From Rhodoplanes sp. Z2-YC6860 (GTDB lineage: Bacteria; Pseudomonadota; Alphaproteobacteria; Rhizobiales; Xanthobacteraceae): 64,000 nucleotides of DNA. How positions within the stretch are numbered: position 1 is the first letter of the stretch; each line of letters begins with the position of its first letter. The stretch is taken from the NCBI RefSeq assembly GCF_001579845.1, contig NZ_CP007440.1:1302001-1366000 (forward strand), read 5' to 3'. A model generated the notes under the pieces. The model ran no database searches, was not told the DNA's origin, and worked only from the letters and a program-made list of their open reading frames with translations. Below are positions 1-7,539 of the stretch, one piece after another. Both the position numbers and the translations under genes were made by a program.

Positions 1-1
1 C

Positions 2-61
2 AACGAAGCTGCGATTGCCGATGTGATCAAGGTTGCCGCCGGTTTAAAGCGGGCGAGATAG
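2..61 (+). CDS. C-terminal end of a gene entering from the left (partial)
   Basis: The first reading frame open to the left edge encodes 19 residues (NEAAIADVIKVAAGLKRAR) and stops with TAG. The composition looks like a helical protein C-terminus and the stop sits just before the first interspersed repeat, which is where genes end elsewhere in this window. No family can be named from so short a piece. Confidence 0.3.
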   Translation, partial: NEAAIADVIKVAAGLKRAR

Positions 62-69
62 CGCAGCTT

Positions 70-198
70 GTGTCCTGGGCGCAGCGCGGCACGAAGTGAT
101 GCGCTGCAGACCCGGGACCCCGGTTTCTTGGCAAGCCAACCGGGGTCCCGCATCTGCGGTGCACCGCTACGCGCTGCACCGCGTGCGGGACACGTGTT
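70..198. repeat. Interspersed palindromic repeat, family R1, copy 1
   Basis: Complex multi-hairpin element beginning TGTCCTGGGCGCAGCG and ending GCGGGACACGTG, with an inner pair GGGACCCCGGTTTC / CAACCGGGGTCCC. The same layout recurs at 21541, 26966 and 28462. It lies between the partial gene at the left edge and the terminator of the molybdopterin gene. Confidence 0.8.
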
Positions 199-221
199 GA
201 AAGAGTCACGCCAAGCAACAA

Positions 222-253
222 GGAAAAAGGCCCGGCGTTTCCGCCGGGCCTTT
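222..253 (-). terminator. Rho-independent terminator of the molybdopterin hydroxylase gene
   Basis: A perfect 12-bp stem (AAAGGCCCGGCG / CGCCGGGCCTTT) with a 4-base loop. On the minus strand it is followed by a run of T, and it sits about 22 bases past the stop codon of the minus-strand gene ending at 276. Confidence 0.85.
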
Positions 254-275
254 GCATTCCTCTTGTGCCGTAAAC

Positions 276-2555
276 TTACGACAGCGCCTGCTTCACCCGA
301 TCCGGCGAGAACGGCACGCGCCTGATCCGCACGCCGGTCGCGTCGAAGATCGCGTTCGCGATCGCCGCCGCCACCGGACGGATGCTCGGCTCGCCCGCGC
401 CCGACGGCGCGATCTCCGGATGGTTGATCAGCACGAAGTCGATCTTCTCCGGCGTCTCGGTGATGTCGAGGATCGGATAGGTCTGCCAGTCGACGCTGGT
501 GACGTTCTTGTTGTCGAACTTGACCTCCTCCCACAGCGTGCGGGAGATGCCCTGCACGATGTTGCCCTCGATCGCCTTCTCCAGCCCATCGGGATTGATG
601 ATCTGGCCGCAGTCGTGCGCCACCGTGAAGCGCTTGGCGAAGACCTTGCCGCTGCCGCGGTCGATCTCCACCTCGGCGATCACCGCGACGCGCGTGCCGT
701 TGCGCTGCGAATAGGCGATGCCGCGGCCCGCGACCTTCTCGCCGGTCTGGCCCTTGCGCGGCGACGGCCGCGTGTCCCAGCCGAACTTCTGCGCCGCGCC
801 CTTGATCAGCGCGATGTCGCGCGGATCCTTGACGTACTTCATGCGGAACTCGATCGGGTCCTGGTTGGTCGCCGCCGCCAGCTCGTCCATGAAGGATTCG
901 CTCGCGAAGTGGATCTGCGGTCCCACGGGGTCGCGCAGATGCGAGGTGCGCAGAGGCGACGAGCGCTCCAGCAGCGGCGGGATGGTTTCCCACGAGGTCT
1001 TCTTGTTGGCGAACTCGTAGGACTCCGCCGGAATGCCGAAGCCGTCGCCGGACTTCAACGCCACGCCGAGCGTCTGGCCGGCGAGCGTGTCGAACAGCTT
1101 GCTGCCGTTGGTGTCGACGTCGACGCGGGAAAACGCCTTGCTCTTGAACTCATAGGCGATGACGTTGCCCTGGGCATCGAGCGCCGCGCGGGCGGTGTGG
1201 ATCGACGCCGGACCCTTCGGGTCCCAGCCCGTGCCTTGCTCGCGCATGTACTGCAGACGCACCGGCTTGCCGACCGCCTTGGCCAGCACCGCGCAGTCAG
1301 CGGCGCAGTCGTCGGCGTCGTTGCGGCCGTAGGAGCCTGGGCCGGTGATCCAGCGCACATGCACGTTCTCGAGCGGTACGCCGAGCTGCGAGGCGAGGCC
1401 GATCTGCACGAAGTGGCTCTTCTGCGTGCCGCTCCAGCAGTTGACCTTGTCGCCCGCAATCTCGACCACGGCGCAGGCCGGGCCCATCGGGGCGTGCGAC
1501 TGGAACGGCCATTCGTACTCGGCCTCGATCACTTTCGCGGCGGTCTTGAAGGCCTCGTCGACATTGCCGGCAGTCTTGCCCTCGACCTGGCTTTTGCGCA
1601 CCGGCGCCTTGCGGATGTGGTCGTAGAGCGCGTTCTGGTTGGGGAACGGAGGCTCGACCTTCGACCACTCGATCTTGAGCGCCTGCATAGCCCTGATCGC
1701 ATCCCATTCCTTGGGCGCGACCAAGCCGATGAAACCGTTCTGATGAACGATCTGGACGCCCGGAATGTCCTTCACCGAGCTTTCGTCGACCTTCACCGGC
1801 ACGGCGCCTGCCACCGGCGGCCGGATCACCCGGCCGTGCACCATGCCCGGCACCTTGATGTCGACGACATAGTCCTCCTGCGAGAATACCTTCGGTGCCA
1901 CGTCCTCGCGCTTGATCGGCTGGCCGACGACCTTGTGGTCCTTGTAGGACTTCGGCTGCGCCTTGCCGGGGGCATAGAGCGCGTTGCCCATCTGCTTGTT
2001 CCAGTCGAGCTGGACGTTGAAGTATTTGCCGCCGAGCAGCTTGGCGTAGGACGTTGACTTGCCTTCGCCGGCGACGACGCCGTCGGTGACCTTGAGCTTG
2101 TCGGCCGGTACGCCGAGATCGGCCGCCGCCATCTCGACCAGCACGCGGCGTGCTTCGGCCGCCGCCACGCGCATCTGCTTGCCGCCGAACTGGATGCCCG
2201 TCGAACCCGAGGCGCCGCCCTGATTGACGCTGTTGGCGGTGTCGCCCATGTAGACCTTCACGGCCTTGAACGGCACGTCGAGCTCCTCGGCGACGATCTG
2301 GCCGATGGCGACGAACAGGCCGTGGCCCATGTCCATCTTGCCGAAGTAGGCCGCAACCGTGCCGTCGGCATTCACCGCGATGTAGGAGGAGAGCTGCTCC
2401 GGCGTCAGCGGCGGTTTGCCGCCCTGGGCGTGTGCCTGCTCGATCGAGCCAAGCAGTTCAACGCCGACCGGCGCACCGACCGAGATCACCAGCGCACCGG
2501 TGCCCATCAGCACCGCGCGGCGGGAGAGCGTCGTGGGATTGTCCATCTTTGTCAT
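276..2555 (-). CDS. Xanthine dehydrogenase family, molybdopterin-binding subunit (IorB-like)
   Basis: Large subunit of a molybdenum hydroxylase, about 759 residues, which hydroxylates or oxidises an aldehyde or N-heterocycle using water as oxygen source. A twin-arginine signal (LSRRAVLMGTGAL, about residues 10-22) predicts export to the periplasm, as in isoquinoline 1-oxidoreductase IorB. GPGSYGRN in mid-protein is a cofactor-binding stretch, and GAGE near residue 722 carries the expected catalytic Glu. I chose the ATG at 2555 because it gives the Tat signal and follows the 2Fe-2S gene by 11 bases; the open frame further upstream overlaps that gene. There is no FAD subunit next to it, so electrons probably go to a cytochrome c or another carrier. 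The substrate is unknown. Confidence 0.9.
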   Translation of the reverse strand: MTKMDNPTTLSRRAVLMGTGALVISVGAPVGVELLGSIEQAHAQGGKPPLTPEQLSSYIAVNADGTVAAYFGKMDMGHGLFVAIGQIVAEELDVPFKAVKVYMGDTANSVNQGGASGSTGIQFGGKQMRVAAAEARRVLVEMAAADLGVPADKLKVTDGVVAGEGKSTSYAKLLGGKYFNVQLDWNKQMGNALYAPGKAQPKSYKDHKVVGQPIKREDVAPKVFSQEDYVVDIKVPGMVHGRVIRPPVAGAVPVKVDESSVKDIPGVQIVHQNGFIGLVAPKEWDAIRAMQALKIEWSKVEPPFPNQNALYDHIRKAPVRKSQVEGKTAGNVDEAFKTAAKVIEAEYEWPFQSHAPMGPACAVVEIAGDKVNCWSGTQKSHFVQIGLASQLGVPLENVHVRWITGPGSYGRNDADDCAADCAVLAKAVGKPVRLQYMREQGTGWDPKGPASIHTARAALDAQGNVIAYEFKSKAFSRVDVDTNGSKLFDTLAGQTLGVALKSGDGFGIPAESYEFANKKTSWETIPPLLERSSPLRTSHLRDPVGPQIHFASESFMDELAAATNQDPIEFRMKYVKDPRDIALIKGAAQKFGWDTRPSPRKGQTGEKVAGRGIAYSQRNGTRVAVIAEVEIDRGSGKVFAKRFTVAHDCGQIINPDGLEKAIEGNIVQGISRTLWEEVKFDNKNVTSVDWQTYPILDITETPEKIDFVLINHPEIAPSGAGEPSIRPVAAAIANAIFDATGVRIRRVPFSPDRVKQALS

Positions 2556-2566
2556 GGCGGTCTCCC

Positions 2567-3034
2567 TCAACCCATCATCTCGGCGGCGCGCTTGACCGCC
2601 TTGAGGATGCTGACGTGAGTGCCGCAGCGGCACTTGACGCCTTCCAGCGCCGATTTGATCTCGGCCTCGGTTGGCTTCTTCTTGGTGGCGAGGAAGCTCG
2701 CCGCCGTCATGATCCAGCCGTTGATGCAGTAGCCGCATTGCGGCACCTGCTCTTCGATGTAGGCGGTCTGCAGCGGGTGCGGCTTGTCGGGTGTGCCGAG
2801 TCCCGCCAGCGTGACGATCTTGGCGTCGCCGACGGACGACACCGGCGTGATGCAGGAGCGGATCGCCTGGCCGTCCATGTGCACCGTGCAGGCGCCGCAT
2901 TGGGCGAGGCCACAGCCGAAGCGTGGGTTGTTGAGGCCGATGTCGTCGCGAAGCGCGTAGAGCAGCGGCATATCCGGATCGGCTTCGACGCTATGCGTCT
3001 TGCCGTTCACGTTGAGCGTGAACTTCTGGGCCAT
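2567..3034 (-). CDS. 2Fe-2S subunit of the molybdenum hydroxylase (IorA/CoxS-like)
   Basis: 155 residues with the two [2Fe-2S] clusters of the family. Plant-ferredoxin type Cys are at about 41, 46, 49 and 61 (CGLAQCGACT), and the helical-domain cluster Cys at 100, 103, 135 and 137 (CGYC, KCRCGTH). It passes electrons from the molybdopterin centre encoded 11 bases downstream. The start is fixed by a strong ribosome site (GGGAGAGAGG) before the ATG at 3034. The protein has no signal of its own, as expected if it is exported with the Tat-bearing large subunit. Confidence 0.93.
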   Translation of the reverse strand: MAQKFTLNVNGKTHSVEADPDMPLLYALRDDIGLNNPRFGCGLAQCGACTVHMDGQAIRSCITPVSSVGDAKIVTLAGLGTPDKPHPLQTAYIEEQVPQCGYCINGWIMTAASFLATKKKPTEAEIKSALEGVKCRCGTHVSILKAVKRAAEMMG

Positions 3035-3178
3035 ATGAGCGACCTCTCTCCCTTGCAGTGGAACGTGGATGGTTGTGATTTGGAACGAGACTAATCCAAA
3101 GGCGCGAGCGGGGCGAGGGGGTCTGACCCCATCGCCCCGCTCACCCATCACGTTCCGGTGTTGGCGTGTTCGTCCGCG

Positions 3179-4426
3179 TCAGTGCGTCCGCATCGGCAGG
3201 CGCTGCAGGCGCAGTTCACCAACCGCGCCGCCGTATACGGGCGTGAAGTTCGGTTCCGAGATGTGCGCCTTCGGGAACCGCGCTATCAATCGCGTGATCG
3301 CGATCGTGATCGCGGTGCGGCCCAGGATATTGCCGATGCAGTGATGCGGGCCTGCGCCGAACGACAGGATCCGCTTCGGCTTGCGATGGATGTCGAAGCG
3401 CAGGGGATCGGGAAACACGTCTGCATCGTAATTGGGCGACAACGGCGAAGGCCGTACCACCATGCCCTTGAGGATGCGCGTGCCGCCGACCTCGGTGTCT
3501 TTCACGGCGATCCGCGGAAAGGTGAAATAGCCATTGCTGCCGAGCCGCAGGCACTCTTCGAGTGCGTCCGGGATCAGCGCGGGATTGTCGATCAGTTGCT
3601 GGCGCTGGTCGTCGTGGGTGTAGAGCAGCAGGAGCGCGCCGCCCGCCGCGCGGCTGGTGGCCGACAGCGAGCCGCCCGCGAGACCGAAGATCTGATCGAA
3701 CAGCTCCTTGTCGGTGAGCTTGTCGCCGGCCTCACGGGCGTTGACCAGATCGCTGATGAAGTCCGAATGCGGCTTGGTGCGGCGCTCCTCGATGATGACC
3801 TTGATCTCGTCCATCACGTGCTGCATCGCGACCCGGCAGTTTTCCGGGAAAGGCTCGCCCGGCTTGGTGTAGGTCGTCGCCGGCAGCACATCGTGGAAGG
3901 CGACGAACACGGCTTTTCGGCGGGGATCCATCTGGATCATGGCCTCGAGCAGCGCATCCACGACGAGATGCGAACCGAGGTCGCCCATGCCGTCGAAGTC
4001 CGGTCCCTTGGCTTCGATGCGATCGAGCATCTTTTCGATGATGGTCGTGATGCTGGCCTTCAACTGATCAATCCGCCGCGACGAGAATGCCGGCATCAGC
4101 AGACGGCGAAGGCGGGCATGCTGCGAGCCGTCCATCTGGGTGATGAACTGCGCGTCCATGAACTTGTGGAACTGCTCCCAGCCCGGGCCCGTGGGCATCT
4201 CCGAAGCGAAGGTCTCGGTGTCGGAGAACACGCGATGCACGTCGGCGTAACGGCCGACCACGACCTGGGGCGGGCCTTTGCCGAGCACATAGAACGGCGG
4301 CCGGCTGGCCCATTCGGCCATGTGACGGTGTGCGTTGGCCTTGAAGGTATCGCTACCCAGATCGACATCGACGACGTTGCGGCGGTCGAGTTCGGCGAGA
4401 CGGTCGAATTCAGCAGGAGAAGACAT
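3179..4426 (-). CDS. Cytochrome P450
   Basis: A soluble bacterial P450 of about 415 residues. The haem loop FGAGPHHCIG (Cys about 363) and the K-helix ExxR (E291-R294) are both present, so a haem enzyme is certain. The I-helix reads AGGSLSAT (about residues 250-257) where most P450s have A/G-G-x-D/E-T, so the acid-alcohol pair for oxygen activation is missing. It lies 72 bases after the HD gene and 144 before the 2Fe-2S gene, all on the minus strand. No ferredoxin or reductase partner lies beside it. Start chosen at ATG 4426 on family length; upstream in-frame starts exist and the ribosome site is weak. Confidence 0.92.
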   Translation of the reverse strand: MSSPAEFDRLAELDRRNVVDVDLGSDTFKANAHRHMAEWASRPPFYVLGKGPPQVVVGRYADVHRVFSDTETFASEMPTGPGWEQFHKFMDAQFITQMDGSQHARLRRLLMPAFSSRRIDQLKASITTIIEKMLDRIEAKGPDFDGMGDLGSHLVVDALLEAMIQMDPRRKAVFVAFHDVLPATTYTKPGEPFPENCRVAMQHVMDEIKVIIEERRTKPHSDFISDLVNAREAGDKLTDKELFDQIFGLAGGSLSATSRAAGGALLLLYTHDDQRQQLIDNPALIPDALEECLRLGSNGYFTFPRIAVKDTEVGGTRILKGMVVRPSPLSPNYDADVFPDPLRFDIHRKPKRILSFGAGPHHCIGNILGRTAITIAITRLIARFPKAHISEPNFTPVYGGAVGELRLQRLPMRTH

Positions 4427-4498
4427 CACAACATCCAGACTTGTTTTGATCGTTGCGGGCGTGCGCGTCTGGCGCACGCCTGATGACGGAGCGGACGC

Positions 4499-5326
4499 TT
4501 ACAGGAACCGCGTCGGCCACATGATGGTCCGCCACATATGGGCGGACGGGCTGTCGTCCCAGCCCAGGCCTTCCTTCGGCTGCTTGAAGTTGCGGCCGAT
4601 GATGTCTTCGAACTGATCGAGCTCGACCTTTGCGTTCGGATCGAAGGCGTAGACATCGTTGACGCAAACCAGCCGCGAGGTTCCGTAGTATTTGCTGTCG
4701 CGGGCGCGCTTGTACTCTTCGACAATGTAGGGCTCGGGTTGGTAATCGTCGCCGAAGTACTTCTTGTACAGGTCGGGGTAACCATAGCCATACGACTCGT
4801 CGGGGAAGAATCGCAGCGCCTGGTGCATGCGGATCGCTTCGCTGACCTCCTCGTCGACGTAGGGCGCGATCATCTGCGCGCCCCAGTAGCCGTGGTCGCA
4901 GCGGATGAAGCCCACGACCGCGATGTCGTGCAGAAGGCACGCCATCACCACCTTCTCGGAGTGGCCGGCCTTCCGTGCCAGCGCCGCGCTTTGCAGCAGG
5001 TGGTTGGTCGAAGCGAGACGGTTCTTGAAGTAGTCCATCAGCGTGGGCTTCTCCGGCATCGGCGGCAGCCGCGGGTCGGGGCCCATGTTGAAATACTTGC
5101 CGGGGTTCTTTGCCTGCAGGACTGCGCCGCCCTCCATGCCGACCACGCCGTCGGTGAGATTGCTGAACACCGACTTGGTGATGATCTTGTCGAGCTCATG
5201 CATCATGTGCTCTTCGAGCGCATCGGCGCGTTCCGACAGTGTCATCTGGCTGGTCAGCTTATGGACGCGTTCGCTCTGGTCGGCGTCCTGGCTTGCAGTG
5301 CCCTGATGGGCGGCCTGAGGTCCCAT
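4499..5326 (-). CDS. HD-domain protein resembling mixed-valent diiron oxygenases (PhnZ/MIOX type)
   Basis: 275 residues, first gene of the minus-strand run, with a good ribosome site (CAGGGAGAGG) before ATG 5326. Potential metal ligands are H109, H133-D134, H145, H168 and D224. The spacings 24, 23 and 56 between H109/H133, H145/H168 and H168/D224 are very close to those I recall for PhnZ (24, 24, 57), and R172 sits where PhnZ has Lys108. This suggests a diiron oxygenase rather than a phosphohydrolase, but that is inference. It could still be a plain HD hydrolase. Its neighbours (P450 and Mo hydroxylase) also perform oxidations. Confidence 0.75.
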   Translation of the reverse strand: MGPQAAHQGTASQDADQSERVHKLTSQMTLSERADALEEHMMHELDKIITKSVFSNLTDGVVGMEGGAVLQAKNPGKYFNMGPDPRLPPMPEKPTLMDYFKNRLASTNHLLQSAALARKAGHSEKVVMACLLHDIAVVGFIRCDHGYWGAQMIAPYVDEEVSEAIRMHQALRFFPDESYGYGYPDLYKKYFGDDYQPEPYIVEEYKRARDSKYYGTSRLVCVNDVYAFDPNAKVELDQFEDIIGRNFKQPKEGLGWDDSPSAHMWRTIMWPTRFL

Positions 5327-5469
5327 GTGGCCTCTCCCTGAAAATTTGCTTCCGGCCCAATGAACGGTGCGGTTCTTGTCACGATCTTCGGGCCGCTCGT
5401 TTTCAAGACTACACCGAATTGGGGTTCCCAGCGACACTGAAACGCGTTCTAATTCCTCCACAAAATGCA

Positions 5470-5481
5470 GGTCTAATGACC
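5470..5481. promoter_or_regulatory. Small palindrome in the divergent promoter region
   Basis: GGTC-TAAT-GACC lies 44 bases before the ABC ATPase gene, in the 198-base gap between divergent units. It has the symmetry of a dimeric repressor site. No regulator gene adjoins it, so the assignment is weak. Confidence 0.2.
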
Positions 5482-5524
5482 GCAACAAAGAACATATCGG
5501 GCGGGAAACGGGTTCGGGACGGCA

Positions 5525-6280
5525 ATGGCGCATATTGAAATCCGGGACGTGTCGCTGGTCTATGACACGCCCGCAGGCCGGGTGACCGGCGTCGACAAGG
5601 CGAGCCTCAGCATCGAACAGTCGGAATTCCTCTGCATTGTGGGGCCGTCGGGCTGCGGCAAATCCACGCTGCTCAACATCATCGCGGGCTTCCTGCCGCC
5701 GACAGACGGCGAGATCCGCATCGCCGGTAAGGCGGTGTCGGGCTACGGCCAGGACCGCGGCGTGGTGTTCCAGGATTTCGCCCAGTTGTTTCCATGGCGC
5801 ACCGCGCTCGGCAACGTCGCCTTCGGCCTCGAGATGAAGGGAATCGGCAAGGATGAGCGCGAGTCGACAGCCAGAAAGCAGCTTGCGCTCGTGAAGCTCG
5901 AAAAGTTCGCCGACGCCTATCCGCATCATCTGTCCGGCGGCATGCAGCAGCGTGTCGCGATCGCTCGTGCGCTCGCTTACAACCCCGCGGTGCTCCTGAT
6001 GGACGAGCCGTTCGCGGCGCTCGACGCGCTCACTCGCGATGACATGCAGCGGCTGCTCGCCGACGTGTGGCGTGAGACCCGCAAGACCGTGATCTACGTG
6101 ACCCACAACGTCGCCGAGGCGGTGTATCTCGCCGACCGCGTGGTGGTGATGACGCCGCATCCCGGCCGGGTGAAGACCATGGTGCCGATCACGCTGCCGC
6201 GGCCGCGCGATCCGCTCAGTGTCGAGTTCCTCGATCACCAGAAGCAGCTTCTGCGCGAGCTCGGCCAGGAGACGCATTGA
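5525..6280 (+). CDS. ABC transporter ATP-binding protein, nitrate/sulfonate/taurine (NitT/TauT) type
   Basis: 251 residues, the usual length for SsuB/TauB. Walker A GPSGCGKST is at about 40-48, the Q-loop at VFQD, the signature LSGGMQQ at 136-142, Walker B LLMDE at 157-161 and the switch His at 194. It energises an importer at the inner membrane. No permease gene follows. A matching receptor lies 1.3 kb downstream (7540) and two fitting permeases lie at 25.3-26.9 kb on the other strand, so the transporter is probably assembled from a split locus. The substrate cannot be read from the ATPase. Confidence 0.93.
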   Translation: MAHIEIRDVSLVYDTPAGRVTGVDKASLSIEQSEFLCIVGPSGCGKSTLLNIIAGFLPPTDGEIRIAGKAVSGYGQDRGVVFQDFAQLFPWRTALGNVAFGLEMKGIGKDERESTARKQLALVKLEKFADAYPHHLSGGMQQRVAIARALAYNPAVLLMDEPFAALDALTRDDMQRLLADVWRETRKTVIYVTHNVAEAVYLADRVVVMTPHPGRVKTMVPITLPRPRDPLSVEFLDHQKQLLRELGQETH

Positions 6281-6301
6281 GATGTGGAGTCTCTCCATGC
6301 G

Positions 6302-6406
6302 GTCATTCCGGGGCGCTCGCGAAGCGAGCGAACCCGGAATCCAGAAGCAAGATCGGTGTCTGCGACTGGATTCCGGGTTCGCGCCTTCGGCGCGCCCCGG
6401 AATGAC
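6302..6406. repeat. Interspersed palindromic repeat, family R2, copy 1
   Basis: An element of about 105 bases starting GTCATTCCGGGGC and ending GCCCCGGAATGAC, with inner arms AACCCGGAATCCAG / CTGGATTCCGGGTT. Its last bases overlap the ATG of the following gene. Further copies are at 7398 and 19325. Confidence 0.85.
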
Positions 6407-7364
6407 GCGGAGCTTCATAACAGCCGTCGTCAGTGCGGTTGCACTTGTGTCGGCTCTTCCCGCGTCTGCGGACGACTATCCGTCACGTCCGATCCGCCTC
6501 GTGGTCGGCTTCGGCGCCGGCGGGCCGACCGATATCCCGGCACGCTTCATCGCCGACAAGCTCGGCAATCATCTTGGCCAGCGTGTCATCGTCGAGAACA
6601 AGATGGGCGCGGCCGGCATGCTCGCCACGCGCGACTTGCTGGCGCAGCCGGCCGACGGCTATAATCTTCTGCTCTGCACGCATTTCGAATCGATCAACAC
6701 GGTCCTCTACAAGAATCCGGGCTTCAAACTCACCGATCTCGCGCCCGTGTCGCTGATCGCCAAATATTATTACGGCGTCGCGCTCTCCAATTCGATTCCG
6801 GCGAATACTCTGGAAGAGCTGATGGCCTATGCCAAGGCGCATCCGGGCGAGGTCAGCTACGCGACGCTCGGCGCCGGCTCTGCCCAAGAGATCATGGCCC
6901 GGCAGTTCGAGAAGCTCGCCGGCATCTCGATGAACCGCATTCCGTTCCGCTCGGGCTCGCAGATCATGCCGGACCTGATCGCCGGCCGGGTGCACTTCTA
7001 TGTCTCGCCCACGATTGGCGTCGTTCCGCAGTACCACGCCAAGCAGGTCAAGATCCTCGGCGTCACCAGTCCGGAGCGGCTCAAAAGTATTCCCGAAGTC
7101 CCGACGCTGAAGGAGCGCGGCATCGACTACGTGCGCTACGGCTTCCTCGGCATCTGCGGCCGCGAGGGCACGCCACAGCCGATCGTCGATCAGCTCAACA
7201 AATACATCGTGTCGGTCGTGGCGACGCCCGAATACCGCGAACTCATTGAAAAGGGCGGCTCTTTGCCGGAATCCTCGACCCCACAAGCACTGGGGCAAGT
7301 CATCGCACAGACCGTGGACGACGTTGCGGCTACTATCAAAGAATTCGGCATGCAGCAGGAGTGA
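6402..7364 (+). CDS. Bug-family (tripartite tricarboxylate transporter) periplasmic receptor 1
   Basis: 320 residues. A Sec signal (MTRSFITAVVSAVALVSALPASA) is followed by the Bug core DDYPSRPIRLVVGFGAGGPTD, then VIVENKMGAAG and QPADGYNLLL. These receptors bind carboxylates or related small acids and normally feed a TctA/TctB carrier, absent here. The only start giving a proper signal peptide is ATG 6402, which is itself the last part of the R2 repeat (CCCCGGAATGAC), so the repeat replaced the native 5' end. No good ribosome site precedes it, so expression may be weak. It lies between the ABC ATPase and the ABC receptor. Confidence 0.85.
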   Translation: MTRSFITAVVSAVALVSALPASADDYPSRPIRLVVGFGAGGPTDIPARFIADKLGNHLGQRVIVENKMGAAGMLATRDLLAQPADGYNLLLCTHFESINTVLYKNPGFKLTDLAPVSLIAKYYYGVALSNSIPANTLEELMAYAKAHPGEVSYATLGAGSAQEIMARQFEKLAGISMNRIPFRSGSQIMPDLIAGRVHFYVSPTIGVVPQYHAKQVKILGVTSPERLKSIPEVPTLKERGIDYVRYGFLGICGREGTPQPIVDQLNKYIVSVVATPEYRELIEKGGSLPESSTPQALGQVIAQTVDDVAATIKEFGMQQE

Positions 7365-7397
7365 CGAAAAGGATAGGTGCGCCGACCCATCCCCTCG

Positions 7398-7500
7398 GTC
7401 ATTCCGGACGCCGCGAAGCGGCGATCCGGAATCCAGTTGAGAAGGTGGTGCTTGCATCTGGATTCCGGGTTCACGCGCTTCGCGCGTGCCCCGGAATGAC
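7398..7500. repeat. Interspersed palindromic repeat, family R2, copy 2
   Basis: Starts GTCATTCCGGACGCC and ends GTGCCCCGGAATGAC, in the gap between the Bug receptor and the NitT/TauT receptor. The inner arms keep pairing although their bases differ from copy 1. Confidence 0.85.
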
Positions 7501-7539
7501 GCCAGACAATACAGAACAGAATCCAGGGAGAAAGCGACA

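Noticed and set aside
252-2057. 601-codon plus-strand frame opposite the molybdopterin gene
   Set aside because: Antisense shadow; the product is rich in Arg, Asp, Leu and His with no recognisable motif, while the minus strand has a full family match.
3158-4483. 441-codon plus-strand frame opposite the P450 gene
   Set aside because: Antisense shadow of a gene with clear haem and ExxR motifs.
5327-6418. N-terminal extension of the HD protein to 639 residues
   Set aside because: The extension covers the divergent promoter region and the antisense of the ABC ATPase, whose motifs are intact. The ATG at 5326 has a proper ribosome site.
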